Shown one piece after another: positions 54,123 to 64,000 of a DNA stretch of 64,000 nt. The first letter of the stretch is position 1. Each line of letters starts with the position of its first letter. The stretch is taken from NCBI RefSeq assembly GCF_000219625.1, contig NC_018217.1, forward strand, positions 1,054,001 to 1,118,000. The letters are read 5' to 3'. The position numbers and the translations under genes were made by a program. The notes under the pieces were generated by a model. That model was not told the origin of the DNA, did not search any database, and saw only the letters and a program-made list of their open reading frames with translations. The stretch comes from Zymoseptoria tritici IPO323 (Eukaryota > Ascomycota > Dothideomycetes > Mycosphaerellales > Mycosphaerellaceae).

Positions 54123-56682
54123 ATGGCACAGCCAATGCAAGTTGCAACGCTCACCACTGGCTGGTCCTTCAAACAAACAGATACTGAGGACTGGCTCGAC
54201 GTCGCAAGAGTGCCCACGAATGTGCACTTGGACCTGCTAGATCAGAAGAAGTACAAGCTCAATGCCTTGAGTCATCGTTCAGGCTGACCTGAGTGACAGA
54301 ATTGAAGACCCTTTCCTTGGCTTCAACGAGCTGAAATGCGAATGGGTTGGGGAGAAATCATGGACGTACAAGGTCTCCCTACCTGAAGTCTCCAAAGCTC
54401 AACCAGGCACAAAGCACGTCCTCGCATTCGATGGACTTGACACGTTTGCCACCGTCAAACTCGGCGGTAAGACGATACTGGAGAGCGACAACATGTGGAT
54501 TGTCCACCGGGTAGATGTGACTGATGACTTAAAGCCGGACCGAGACAATGTGCTCGAGATTGAGTTTAAGTCAGCACTATTGGAAGCTCGAAAGATCAAA
54601 GATGCACATCCCGAGCACAAGTGGGTTGGCTTCAATGGCGACATGGCTCGCTTGGCAGTCCGCAAGGCACAGTACCACTGGGGTTGGGATTGGGGTCCGG
54701 TGCTGATGACCTGCGGTCCATGGCGACAGGTCCGACTTGAGACGTATCAAGCCCGAGTTGCAGACTTGCGAGTCGACTATGATGTGGACGCAAACTTCAG
54801 GAAGGTCAGCGGGTCTATTACTGCTCACGTTGAGGGTCATTCCGGACAAGCAGTCAACTTTGAAGCCAAATTTGGCGGCGAAATCGTCTTCATGGGTACT
54901 GCAGAAGTGGACGACAAGGGCCAAGCGAAGGTGGAGTTCCACATCAAAGAGCCCAAGCTGTGGTACCCTCACGGCTACGGAGAGCAGCCACTATACGACA
55001 TCACTGCAACGGTCACATCTGGCGAGCATGCCCTGCATTCTGTTTCCAGGCGCACCGGGTTCCGCAAGGGAGAGCTCATCCAAGAGCCAGACGAGATTGG
55101 GAAGACGTTCTTCTTCCGAATCAACGGCATTGATGTGTTCTGCGGAGGATCGGACTGGATCCCTGCCGATAGCTTCACACCTCGGGTCAATGAAGAGAAG
55201 TACCGCAAGTGGCTGCAGACGATGGTCGACGGCTACCAAGTCATGATTCGCATTTGGGGAGGCGGGATCTGGGAAGAAGACTGCTTCTACGATATCGCTG
55301 ACGAGCTGGGCGTTCTAGTGTGGCAGGACTTCATGTTTGGCTGTGGCAACTATCCTACCTTCCCTGAGACACTCAAGTCGATCGAGGAGGAGTGCGTCTG
55401 TCAGACGAAAAGGTTGCGACATCATCCCTCCATTGTCATCTATGCCGGCAACAACGAGGACTATCAAGTGCAGGAGCAGTGCGGTCTGACATACGATTAT
55501 GAAGACAAGGATCCTCAGAGTTGGCTGAAGACTGACTTTCCGGCTCGCTACATCTACGAGAAGTTGTTGCCGGATGTGGTGGCCGCTCACACACCGCACG
55601 TACCGTACCACCCAGGATCTCCTTGGGGAGATGGTAAGCCAACGACAGATACAACGGTCGGAGATATGCATCAATGGAATGTATGGCACGGTACTCAAGA
55701 GAAATACCAGATCTTTGACACTCTCGGCGGACGATTCAATAGCGAGTTCGGCATGGAAGCATTTCCGCATATCGAGACAATCAAACACTTCGTCACGGAT
55801 CCGACGCAACTGTATCCGCAGAGCCACATGATTGACTTTCACAATAAGGCCGACGGCCACGAACGAAGAATCGCAACATACCTGGTGGAGAACTTCCGGA
55901 CAGAAACAGATCTCGAGAAGTTTATCCATCTTACTCAGCTGAGCCAAGCTGAAGCCTTGATGTTTGGCTATCGAGGCTGGCGGCGGCAATGGGGACAGAA
56001 GAGGTTCTGCGGAGGTGCACTCTTGTGGCAGCTCAATGACTGCTGGGGTGTAATTTCCTGGAGTATTGTGGACTATTTTCTCCGCAAAAAGCCTGCATAT
56101 TATGCGGTGCGTCGGGTCCTTGCGCCGATAGCAGTGGCTGTGAAGAGGGCTCACCACGATTGGAGTGTCGTGCATGCGAGACCTGCCAAAAGTCTCGACT
56201 ACGAGTGCTGGGTAGCCAGCTTCAAGACGACTGAAGTCACTGCCACGGTTGAGCTGCGCTACATCAGCATAGCCACTGGAAAGGAGATCAAAGACAAGGT
56301 CGTCAAGAAGGATATCAAGATTGTTGCCAACGGCACTACCGACGTTCTCAAGGGCACGATCGACAACGTCAACGAGGAAGCACATGTTCTCGCAGCGAGG
56401 ATATGGGTGAATGGAGAGATCGTTTCTCGAGATGTGGACTGGCCGCAGCCACTGAAGTATCTCGACCTCAGCGATCGAGGTGTGGAGGTTCAGTCAGAGG
56501 GTAACACCATCACTCTCAGTGCACAAAAGCCAACGAAAGGTCTCGTCTTTGAGGAGAGGGAAGGGGTCCTCGTGAACGACAGTGCGATCGATATCGTCCC
56601 GGGTGACGAACAACTCGTTCAGGTTCGTGGCCTTGGTCCCAATGATCCAAGTCTGAGATGGACTTACCTTGGAAAGCCTTGA
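54123..56682 (+). CDS. Beta-mannosidase, GH2, intracellular B type
   Basis: Exon 1 54123-54250 and exon 2 54300-56682 (49-nt intron, donor GTACAA, branch GCTGAC, acceptor GACAG) give 836 residues. It removes terminal beta-1,4-mannose from mannooligosaccharides. The ATG at 54123 (MAQPMQVATLTTGWSFKQ) leaves no signal peptide, so the enzyme is probably cytosolic, like type B fungal beta-mannosidases of about 840 residues. The GH2 sugar-binding domain comes first (EDPFLGFNELKCEWVGEKSW, YHWGWDWGPVLMTCGPWR), then the immunoglobulin-like domain and the TIM barrel. Catalytic acid/base Glu429 lies in VIYAGNNEDYQ and nucleophile Glu525 in FNSEFGMEAFP. Regulator genes flank it on both sides. Confidence 0.93.
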
Positions 56683-57146
56683 ATTATGATTATGAGGAAA
56701 GAATCAGATCCTCAGGATTGCATGTGAAGATACATATGTAGCTTGCCTTGAGCAACATGATGAATGTAGCATGTAGAACTCACTTGTGACTGGCAGTCCA
56801 ACGAACACAGCGAGTCGCCTCCCGTTGCACGTTTCATAGACTGTCGCTCAGCCTCGAGTGACATGCAGTTTAGTTGACAGCATGTTGTCACATGATTTCC
56901 GGGTCAGATCGTTCCGTCTACGTCGATCACAAACCCTGGTACCCGGTCCCGGCCTGGCACACCAGCTGGTGTTCACCGTCATCCTGGATTTCTCGCGCAT
57001 AAGCCCAAGCGAAGAACCTTGGAACAATGCAAGGCCTTGGAGATCTTTCTTCAGGACTGCATACTCAACCTTGCGATTCCAAAATGTCGCGCTCCTGGAT
57101 GCATCTGGCTGAGCACTCTGGAACATGAGCCAGGAAAAGGACCGCG
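56683..57146. other. Intergenic
   Basis: About 460 bases between the beta-mannosidase stop and the next regulator; no supported gene. Confidence 0.45.
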
Positions 57147-59779
57147 ATGTACCACACCTTTCAAGCTGCGCCGTCCTTTCCTGCGAGTGGAGACGGTAGC
57201 AAAGGACCCCGACCACCTGGTAGCTCTTCATCGAGGCGAATCTCCACTACGAATGCATGCATCGAGGTACGGAAATGGAGACTTCTGATTACCTATCAGA
57301 CTAACACCCTGCAGTGTCGACGACGTAAGATCCGCTGTGATGGCAATCAGCCTTGCGGCCAGTGTAATTGGTATCAGCATCCGGAGCTATGCGCGTACTC
57401 GAAGCCAGCACAAAGAGTCATCCCGTCGCGAAAGTATGTCTTGACGTCCATTACAGCACTGCTACTATAGATAAATTGACAGCTTCTAGACTGGTCGAGA
57501 GACTTCAATCCCAAGTCGAACAATACCACTCGCTCTTCGCTCGACTGTTCCCCGGCAAGGAACTGGAGAACATCCTTACGATGTCGAGAGAAGGCCTCGT
57601 CAACCTAGCTGTGACCCTGCCAGCGGCCAAACTCTCTCCACCTTCTGCAGAAGCCCGGGACCGGCATCAAGTGAAGTCAGAGACAGTCGAATCAGAGACA
57701 GCCGACAGTCTTGAAGCTCTCGAGCAGGCCCCCGAGCAGGACTCCACATCTGGCGAATCGAGAAAGCTCCACGCGAAGATACAGGCCATCTCTGACGATG
57801 TCAATGGACTGTCGCTGTCAATCGACAAAGCTTCATCATACACGGGCGTTTCCTCCATCAACGCGGCGATGAAGGTTATCCTCAAGACAGCGCCTTTCGC
57901 TTGGGCTTTCATTTCGCAGCCTTCCGCACAAACATCCAACCCAAGTCGCGCTACTACTCCACCACCACATGTGCGAGATCCGGACCCATATTACTTGCCT
58001 TCCGCGGACGTCGGCGAAAAGCTCATTGAATCATATTTCAAATATGTCCACGTACAGATGCCAATGGTGGACGAGGAACAGTTTCGACATGGCTATCTGT
58101 ACGGAACACGTAGAGATCCGGCCTGGCTGTCACTGCTGAACATGGTGTTTGCTCTCGGGTCCTTAGCTAGTTCGACATGCGACAATGAGGAACACATTGC
58201 TTTCTTCCAGCGAGCGAGGAAACATCTCATTGCAGAAAGCTTTGCAAGCAGTAGTCTGTTCGTGCTCCAAGCATTTGGTCTTCTGTCAGGATACTACCTT
58301 CATTGGCTGAACAGACCAAACGAAGCAATCGCGATCATGGGTGGGACTCTCCGCATGGCGACTGCGCTCGGTTTACATAGAGAGTATGGCCATGGAAAGC
58401 CCGACAAAGGCACCGGTGGAGAGATATCGGCAGATATCAGAAGACGGACTTGGTGGACACTCTACGTTCTCGACTCTTTGGGCAGTCTCAGCACCGGAAG
58501 ACCATCCCTTGGTCGGAGCGGACCAGGAATCACGACTGAAGTTCCAAGGATACCCGAGCAGATGAACAATGCTCAATACCTGGCATCTCTGCGATTGCTA
58601 CCGATCATCCACAACATTTCCTTTTGTAAGATCGCAACAAAAGTGCAAGATCAATTGGCCGCGCGAACATTGATTGAATTCGGCGAGCTGTTCGCGATCG
58701 ATGCGGAGTTGGAGAAATGGCGTGAGGACATGCCTCCAATTCTGCGAGATGTCGTCGAAAGATCTGGCTCCCAGCAACGACAACACCTTGAGAACAAGGT
58801 ATCTTACTCGAGCCTGCGAGCATCTTCAGCATCCATCAACAGTGCTTTCGACTTCTCACAGCCACCAGAGCGGGACTGGACTTCATGTCCAGAAATGCTG
58901 AAGATCCCACGCGCGGTCATGTATTGGCGGTATCAGAATTTACGAATTCTAATGCATCGACCAGTCCTTCTCGCAGCCGCGCTTCGAAAGACTCCATTTG
59001 CCAATATGAAAGATGACGAAAGGCTGGCTGTCAGCCGATGCCGATTGGTCGCTGGGCAGTCCATCTACGATATTGACGCGAGCTGTCCGGAGAATCTCAT
59101 CGCCGGTTGGAACGCCGTGTGGATGGTCTATCAGGCGGTGATGGTACCCCTCGTCTCTCTGTTCTCGGTGCTCAGCCTTCAGACTCATGGACGCACTGAC
59201 GGCGATTTCCAGACTCCAAGCGGCAGCGAAGGCTCAGCTCCGTTGCCAGGGAGCGACGATGATGTCGAAAAGTGGAAGAGTGAAATCGAAACGGCGATCG
59301 CATTCTTCGACCGCATGAATCAGTGGTCAGTGGCGGCCAGGAAAAGCAGAGACGTTGTACAACGTCTCTATAATGCTACAAGTTTCATCGATCAGCCCAG
59401 CGCTCAGCTGCACCAGAAGGTGCAGAACCGAGAACAGTCGGCGCTGCCGTCGACGGGGTTGCAACAGCAAAGCAAAACAATCCAGCCTGCAGAGGTCGAC
59501 TTTTCAGCTGGACGGCCGATTCCCCTTGACCCGTCGGAGTACCAGCCGCAAGAAAACAGCGCAAGGCAGGGATGGGACGTGACCACGAGTAGCGGAGCGG
59601 CAGTCATACCGGACGAGTTCTTTTGGAACGACATGATGTGGGATACGTTGCCTCAAAATATGCCAGATCTGCCGCCGAATTTGGGCGAGGGTATTGATGT
59701 CGTGGATTGGTGGCAGAATGGATATGACACTGGCCCAGACGCTCAGTCCTGGAGCCAGTGGCCACAAGATGGCACGTGA
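57147..59779 (+). CDS. Zn2Cys6 transcription factor, three exons
   Basis: Exons 57147-57266, 57315-57433 and 57490-59779 join to 842 residues. The first intron (donor GTACGG, acceptor CTGCAG) splits the zinc cluster: NACIE joined to CRRRKIRCDGNQPCGQC gives C-x2-C-x6-C-x5-C-x2-C-x8-C. The second intron (donor GTATGT, acceptor TTCTAG) links PSRK to LVERLQSQVEQYHSLFARLF, a coiled-coil dimer region. The middle homology domain follows (IESYFKYVHVQMPMVDEEQF, RTWWTLYVLDSLGSLSTGRP). The C-terminus is acidic and Trp-rich (EFFWNDMMWDTLPQ), fitting an activation domain. It may control the adjacent beta-mannosidase, but that is inference from position only. The ATG chosen is the only one giving an intact zinc cluster. 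Confidence 0.82.
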
Positions 59780-59927
59780 AAGAGGTTCTGACTTGCCAAG
59801 GTCATACCTTCGTTGTACCGATAATATTCGCCCGCTGCAAAAGCGTCGGCAATTGAAGGGCGTGTTGAGCAGGATGCGTCATCGGCTGTTGATATCTTCA
59901 TACTGGCTACATGCGAGATTAAGACCA
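59780..59927. other. Short convergent gap
   Basis: Only 148 bases separate the stop of the regulator (plus) from the stop of the Ubl protein (minus); their 3' UTRs probably overlap. Confidence 0.5.
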
Positions 59928-62123
59928 CTAGGCAGAGAAGGCCTGCTGGGCTGCAGGACTCTTCTCGCTCTGGTTCGTTGCCGCTTCCACAGCGCCGCTC
60001 GCAGAGCCCGCAACGTCAGCATCCGCTTTTGGATGTTGTTCGCCCTCAGCTCTTGCCTTCTCCTCATCCTCCCTCTTCTTCCTTTCCTCTTCTTCTGATC
60101 GTCTCGCCGCCACTTCTGCCTCGGCTCTTCGCCGGTCTTCCTCCTCTCGTGCCCGCACGTATGCCTCGCCAACGCCGGGCCACAGACTCGCTACAAGCAA
60201 CGCAACAGATCTCTCGACAGGTCTCAATCGCTCACGCACCCATTGCACACGACCGTTGCGTGCATCTCCTCTCGCGCGATTGGCTTCGTCAATCAAGCGC
60301 TGTGCGACTTGCTCCGGAGTGGGCATCTGCCCAGCTTGAGCCGGCGCACCCGCCGGCTGTTGGCCCTCCTGTCCGGCCTGAGCAGGATCTGGCTGTTGAC
60401 CGTGATTCACAACACCTTCCCACCATCGTCGAATCGGGCCATCACCCTGAACACCAATTCGAATGAGCCAGAATCCAAGACCGATGGCCATGAGAGCTAC
60501 AGGTCGGCGCCAGCCCATGTTGGAGCCCAGGACGAAGTAGCTGAAGATCAGTATGCGAAGTGTAAGCCAGAAGTGATTGAAAAAGGGACCTAAGACTCCC
60601 ATTGGATCGGGCTCTACTGCGGCTGCGGCTTGTGCAGCTGGCTGAGCTTGAGCGGGAACGATTCCAGCGTTCGGCTGGCCTTGTTCAGGTGCGGGAGGGT
60701 TTGCGGCGCCATCGAACGTGGCAGATGTTGGAGTCGGGCGCACACCGGTGCCATTGCTGGCATTTTGCGTCGACAGCCCGCCAGTGTACGCGCCATGCTC
60801 TGGAGAGTATAGAAGCGCCCGAGGACCGGTTGGCGAGGACAGCAGATAACACGTCACTTCTCCTGCGCTGGGGACAGGGTTCGCTGCTGGCTGCTGAGCT
60901 TGCCGCATTTGCTGTGCTCGTTGTTGCCACGATGGTTGGCCGAAAGGCGACTGGCGACCTTGCATTGTCTGCGGGCCGCCAGCAGGGCTTGCTCGTCTGA
61001 CTGGGCCATTGTTGACTGTGCCGAGATGTAGGGGGTCGATGTAATTGTCCAGAGCCTGTATTTGCTCCAGTAGTCTTGCGTTCCGAGCGTGTTGCTCCGC
61101 GAGCGTGCTATCATCACGCAGCTCTTCCAGTATCTGTCGCATAGACGCGATGTTATCGCGGGCTCGATCGAGGGCCGACGTACCAGTACTGGGTGGCTGA
61201 CCTGGCGTGTTGAAGAGGTTGGTGGCCTGCATAAGCCGTAATCCGTGGTGGAGGTGCGGCGATGGCATACCTCCTTGCGGAAAGGTCATTGTTTGTTGGT
61301 GGATCGTTATTCGTTCGCCGCTGGGTAGGACACCTTGGATGTGTGCGTGTTGTGTTCCAGCTCTCGGACGATTCTGTGCATCTGGTTGGGCCTGCGCTTG
61401 CGACCCGTCTGTCTGTTGGCTCAGATTTGCTTCGCCGGTCGGCGCGTTCAATCTGCCAGTCTGCCCACCGTCTTGCCCTTGTCCTTGCGGTGGCGTACCT
61501 GCTACAGCAATATTCGGCTGGCCAGGCCAGCCGTGAGTTTGGACATGGTTGCCTCCGATTGGTCCGTTTGGCACTGCAAATGCTCCCGCCTGGGGCATCA
61601 TGCGCTGTTGGAATGGATTGGTGGACAGTATCCGGGCATGCATTTGTTGCGCTTGAGCAACAGCAGCCTGATGTTGAAGGGCGGCTTGTTGGAGCACCGC
61701 TGGATCCTGATGTGCTTGCGATGTCGCCGCTACTTGTCCCGCTTGCCCGGCTGCTACTGTCGGCGGGATCGTGGCCGACCCTGCGCTGACTGGTCGATGG
61801 GGAGGAACCTGCGCCGTGCCATCGCCTTTCACGAGTAGATGTACCACATACTCGTTCTGTGATGGTTCGCGCCGGATGTTCAGTGCTTCCGCAAGCGACA
61901 CGTCATTGTCCACGAGTGCTCGTCCTGCATACAGTATTCGTTGTCGCTCCGGTGTCGGGTGCGTAGGCAGTGCCTGCTGTATGCGCTCTCGTATCTGCCC
62001 GACTCTTGATGCCACAGGAATGTCACTCCCGAGCGTGAATTCTTCCGAGCCGCTTGCGACATGGCCCGGTGCCACCTTGATGCGGAGAGTGATCTTCTCT
62101 GGAGGGTCCTGTGGAGGAGCCAT
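59928..62123 (-). CDS. Ubiquitin-like domain membrane protein (Usa1/Herp-like)
   Basis: A single exon of 731 residues from ATG 62123 (MAPPQDPPEKITLRIKVAPG). An N-terminal ubiquitin-like domain spans about residues 10-98 (RVGQIRERIQQALPTHPTPE, RQRILYAGRALVDNDVSLAE). The middle is Gln/Ala/Pro-rich and disordered. Near residues 505-560 two hydrophobic helices occur (FFNHFWLTLRILIFSYFVLG and VALMAIGLGFWLIRIGV), followed by a basic/acidic coiled coil. This layout (Ubl, linker, paired membrane helices) matches Herp/Usa1 proteins of ER-associated degradation, which organise the Hrd1 ligase. The family call rests on layout rather than a unique motif. It shares a divergent promoter with the Psd1-like gene. 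Confidence 0.7.
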   Translation of the reverse strand: MAPPQDPPEKITLRIKVAPGHVASGSEEFTLGSDIPVASRVGQIRERIQQALPTHPTPERQRILYAGRALVDNDVSLAEALNIRREPSQNEYVVHLLVKGDGTAQVPPHRPVSAGSATIPPTVAAGQAGQVAATSQAHQDPAVLQQAALQHQAAVAQAQQMHARILSTNPFQQRMMPQAGAFAVPNGPIGGNHVQTHGWPGQPNIAVAGTPPQGQGQDGGQTGRLNAPTGEANLSQQTDGSQAQAQPDAQNRPRAGTQHAHIQGVLPSGERITIHQQTMTFPQGGMPSPHLHHGLRLMQATNLFNTPGQPPSTGTSALDRARDNIASMRQILEELRDDSTLAEQHARNARLLEQIQALDNYIDPLHLGTVNNGPVRRASPAGGPQTMQGRQSPFGQPSWQQRAQQMRQAQQPAANPVPSAGEVTCYLLSSPTGPRALLYSPEHGAYTGGLSTQNASNGTGVRPTPTSATFDGAANPPAPEQGQPNAGIVPAQAQPAAQAAAAVEPDPMGVLGPFFNHFWLTLRILIFSYFVLGSNMGWRRPVALMAIGLGFWLIRIGVQGDGPIRRWWEGVVNHGQQPDPAQAGQEGQQPAGAPAQAGQMPTPEQVAQRLIDEANRARGDARNGRVQWVRERLRPVERSVALLVASLWPGVGEAYVRAREEEDRRRAEAEVAARRSEEEERKKREDEEKARAEGEQHPKADADVAGSASGAVEAATNQSEKSPAAQQAFSA

Positions 62124-62562
62124 AGTTGAGGTGACGGTCGGATATCGTTTGAGAAGCGATCAGCAGTATAGGAACACAGCGCTTGTGATCGGTCGCGAGC
62201 TGCTGATCGCGGTCATGCGCCGTGGTATTGATCGTTGAGTTGGAGTTCGGTCTCGGTCCTGGAGGACATTGACATTGTAAGAATGCTCGATTCAATCCAT
62301 ATCAAGTCATGGAAGGATGTTCAATGTTTGACGATCGAGGTTGAAAGCTGTCCACGTCGGAAGGTCCGGGAGCTGTCCCATTATGGAAGTTACTGGCTAG
62401 TGCGAACTTTGTAGACCATGCCGACAAGACGTCATGTTCGAAGGCTGCTGAATGCTCCTCGAATTGCTTGTGTTGCATCAGTCCATCCGCCAACAGTATA
62501 ACGACCACCACAATGTATTGACACGCAGTCCGAAGAGAGCCTCCGCCACCTCTACCGCCAGC
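62124..62562. other. Divergent promoter region
   Basis: About 440 bases between the Ubl gene start (minus) and the decarboxylase start (plus). No supported gene. Confidence 0.5.
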
Positions 62563-64000
62563 ATGTCCACCATCTCCCGCAATACCTTCCGACTCGCCCA
62601 CCGTCCATCGCCCTCATTCTACAAGCCTCGAAGGCAAGCTTTCTCCTCGACCGCCCGCCAGCAACGTAAGTCCTCCTTTCGCTCGCGGCTACGGGAGGCA
62701 TTGCAAGCAACTCCAGTTGTATGGAAGCCTATTCCCATCGGTCTGGGCATTGCGTTTCTCGGCGCTATCCAATTCTACCGCATAAATGAGCGAGAGCGGC
62801 GACGCGAAGAGGAGGAATGGAGACTACGGCAAAGCAACGGCGAAAGTGACGAAGACTCCATAGGCAGCCCGAAACGTCGTCAGCGTATTCGACCCAGTGG
62901 ACCATGGACCGTCCAAATAATGAGCACGATTCCGCTCAAGGCTTTGAGCCGCTGGTGGGGTTGGTTCAATAGCATCGACATACCATACTACTTTCGGGTT
63001 CCAGGGTTCAAGCTATATGGATACGTCTTTGGAGTCAACTTTGACGAGATAGAAGAGAAGGACCTACACAAATTCCGCAATCTGGCAGAATTCTTCTATC
63101 GGACGATTAAGCCGGACGTACGGCCGCTGGATCCACATCCAAACGCTCTGCTAAGTCCTGCAGATGGAAAGGTCGTACAATTCGGTGTGATTGAGCGAGG
63201 AGAGGTTGAGCAGGTGAAGGGCGTCACTTACAGCGTGGATGCTTTACTCGGCTCTGATTCGAACGCAACGTCGGCCAAGAGCAATACAGTGGGAGACAAG
63301 GATGCGCCTAAGCCATCGGGCAAGAGAACAAGAGATGGCGATCAGGAGACGATACGTGACGATGAGGAGTTTGCGCGAGTTAACGGCATTTCGTATACCC
63401 TCCCTAACTTACTGTCCGGTGGCGCTCCTCCACGTAAAGGCCGATCCTGGTGGAAGATTCGGGAGACAGACCCGGAGACACGCGAAGGAGGAGGAAGCGG
63501 TACCAGCAGTGCATCTGTACCGACTCTAGATCAGTCGACCAAGTCCTCGAAGAGTTCAGAAGCGGAGGTCTCCAAGGATCTCGCCGCATCACAACGACCT
63601 TGGTACTATCCCGCAAAGGAAGAGACACCGACTGCGCTGTACTATTGCGTCGTCTACCTGGCACCTGGAGACTACCATCGCTTCCACTCGCCCGTGTCAT
63701 GGGTCGTGGAGAGCAGACGTCATTTTGCCGGAGAGCTGTACAGTGTTTCACCATATCTTGTTCGCACGCTACCCGGGCTTTTCACCTTGAACGAGCGCGT
63801 TGTACTCTTGGGACGGTGGAAGTACGGCTTCTTCAGCTATACCCCTGTCGGAGCAACGAACGTTGGTAGCATCATCATAAACTTTGACAAAGAACTGCGA
63901 ACGAACAGTCTGCTCACAGACACGCTCGCGGACAAGGCGGCAGAAGAGGCGGCGGAGAAGGGTGAGCCATATTCTGGGTATGCAGAAGCTACGTATACTT
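62563..64000 (+). CDS. psd1: Phosphatidylserine decarboxylase, mitochondrial, partial at right edge
   Basis: An open frame of 479 codons from ATG 62563 (MSTISRNTFRLAHRPSPSFY) that runs off the window. Psd1 turns phosphatidylserine into phosphatidylethanolamine in the inner mitochondrial membrane. An Arg/Ser-rich presequence is followed by one membrane helix (PIPIGLGIAFLGAIQFYRI) and a charged stretch. Conserved parts include LSPADGKVVQFGVIERGEVE, LAPGDYHRFHSPVSWVVES, PGLFTLNERVVLLGRW and VGATNVGSIIINFD. A Ser-rich, poorly conserved insert of about 100 residues (roughly 230-335) separates the first two, as in many filamentous fungi. The self-cleavage LGST/GGST site that forms the pyruvoyl group should lie just beyond base 64000. 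A GTAAGT near 62665 is not used, since the frame is open across it. Confidence 0.92.
   Translation, partial: MSTISRNTFRLAHRPSPSFYKPRRQAFSSTARQQRKSSFRSRLREALQATPVVWKPIPIGLGIAFLGAIQFYRINERERRREEEEWRLRQSNGESDEDSIGSPKRRQRIRPSGPWTVQIMSTIPLKALSRWWGWFNSIDIPYYFRVPGFKLYGYVFGVNFDEIEEKDLHKFRNLAEFFYRTIKPDVRPLDPHPNALLSPADGKVVQFGVIERGEVEQVKGVTYSVDALLGSDSNATSAKSNTVGDKDAPKPSGKRTRDGDQETIRDDEEFARVNGISYTLPNLLSGGAPPRKGRSWWKIRETDPETREGGGSGTSSASVPTLDQSTKSSKSSEAEVSKDLAASQRPWYYPAKEETPTALYYCVVYLAPGDYHRFHSPVSWVVESRRHFAGELYSVSPYLVRTLPGLFTLNERVVLLGRWKYGFFSYTPVGATNVGSIIINFDKELRTNSLLTDTLADKAAEEAAEKGEPYSGYAEATYT

Noticed and set aside
55315..56385. A 356-codon open frame on minus across beta-mannosidase
   Set aside because: Antisense shadow; the plus strand has the GH2 catalytic residues.
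62660..62670. A GTAAGT donor in the decarboxylase gene as a first intron
   Set aside because: The frame is open through it and codes the expected presequence and membrane helix.

Overview
The window looks like nuclear DNA of a filamentous ascomycete (Pezizomycotina; a Dothideomycete would fit, but that is an inference). Genes are closely packed on both strands and have short introns (about 40-150 nt) with GTRNGT donors and CTRAC-like branch sites. There are two Zn2Cys6 regulators, fungal housekeeping genes, and a retrotransposon block full of C-to-T / G-to-A damage like that left by repeat-induced point mutation (RIP).

Left arm (1-6642), all recognisable genes on the minus strand: a JmjC-like protein that runs off the left edge and has an in-frame TAG near its N-terminus; an MFS transporter; a Gfd2/YDR514C-like DEDD-fold protein; and a short host gene remnant lying against the transposon.

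Central block (6643-19989): two Ty1/copia elements joined tail to tail into one 13.3-kb inverted repeat with both 5' LTRs facing outward. The whole composite is flanked by one 5-bp direct repeat, TGGAT. Each arm carries gag-pol, a Cys-type tRNA-like sequence and a damaged antisense reading frame between pol and the 3' end. The left arm alone carries a later 774-bp insertion with a 13-bp target-site duplication and an AAAC-rich tail. Leaving that insertion out, the two gag-pol regions have exactly the same length.

Right of the block (19990-26851): an intact FAD monooxygenase, a GNAT acetyltransferase that looks broken, an unrecognised minus-strand gene with two frame breaks, and a cation/proton antiporter.

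Core-gene region (27244-50303): mitochondrial citrate synthase, a Nrd1/Seb1-type termination factor, two small secreted six-cysteine peptides with the same gene structure, Prp18, SAP18, an unrecognised basic protein, a secreted alkaline phosphatase, a Byr4/Bfa1 cytokinesis regulator, an XRCC4/Lif1-like end-joining factor, and a large Lys-rich protein of unknown function.

Right arm (50977-64000): a Zn2Cys6 regulator, a GH2 beta-mannosidase and a second Zn2Cys6 regulator, all on the plus strand, which may be a small mannan-use locus (inference). They are followed by a Ubl-domain membrane protein and a mitochondrial phosphatidylserine decarboxylase cut by the right edge. Most genes here are ordinary core functions; the novelty lies in the composite retroelement and the paired cysteine-rich peptides.
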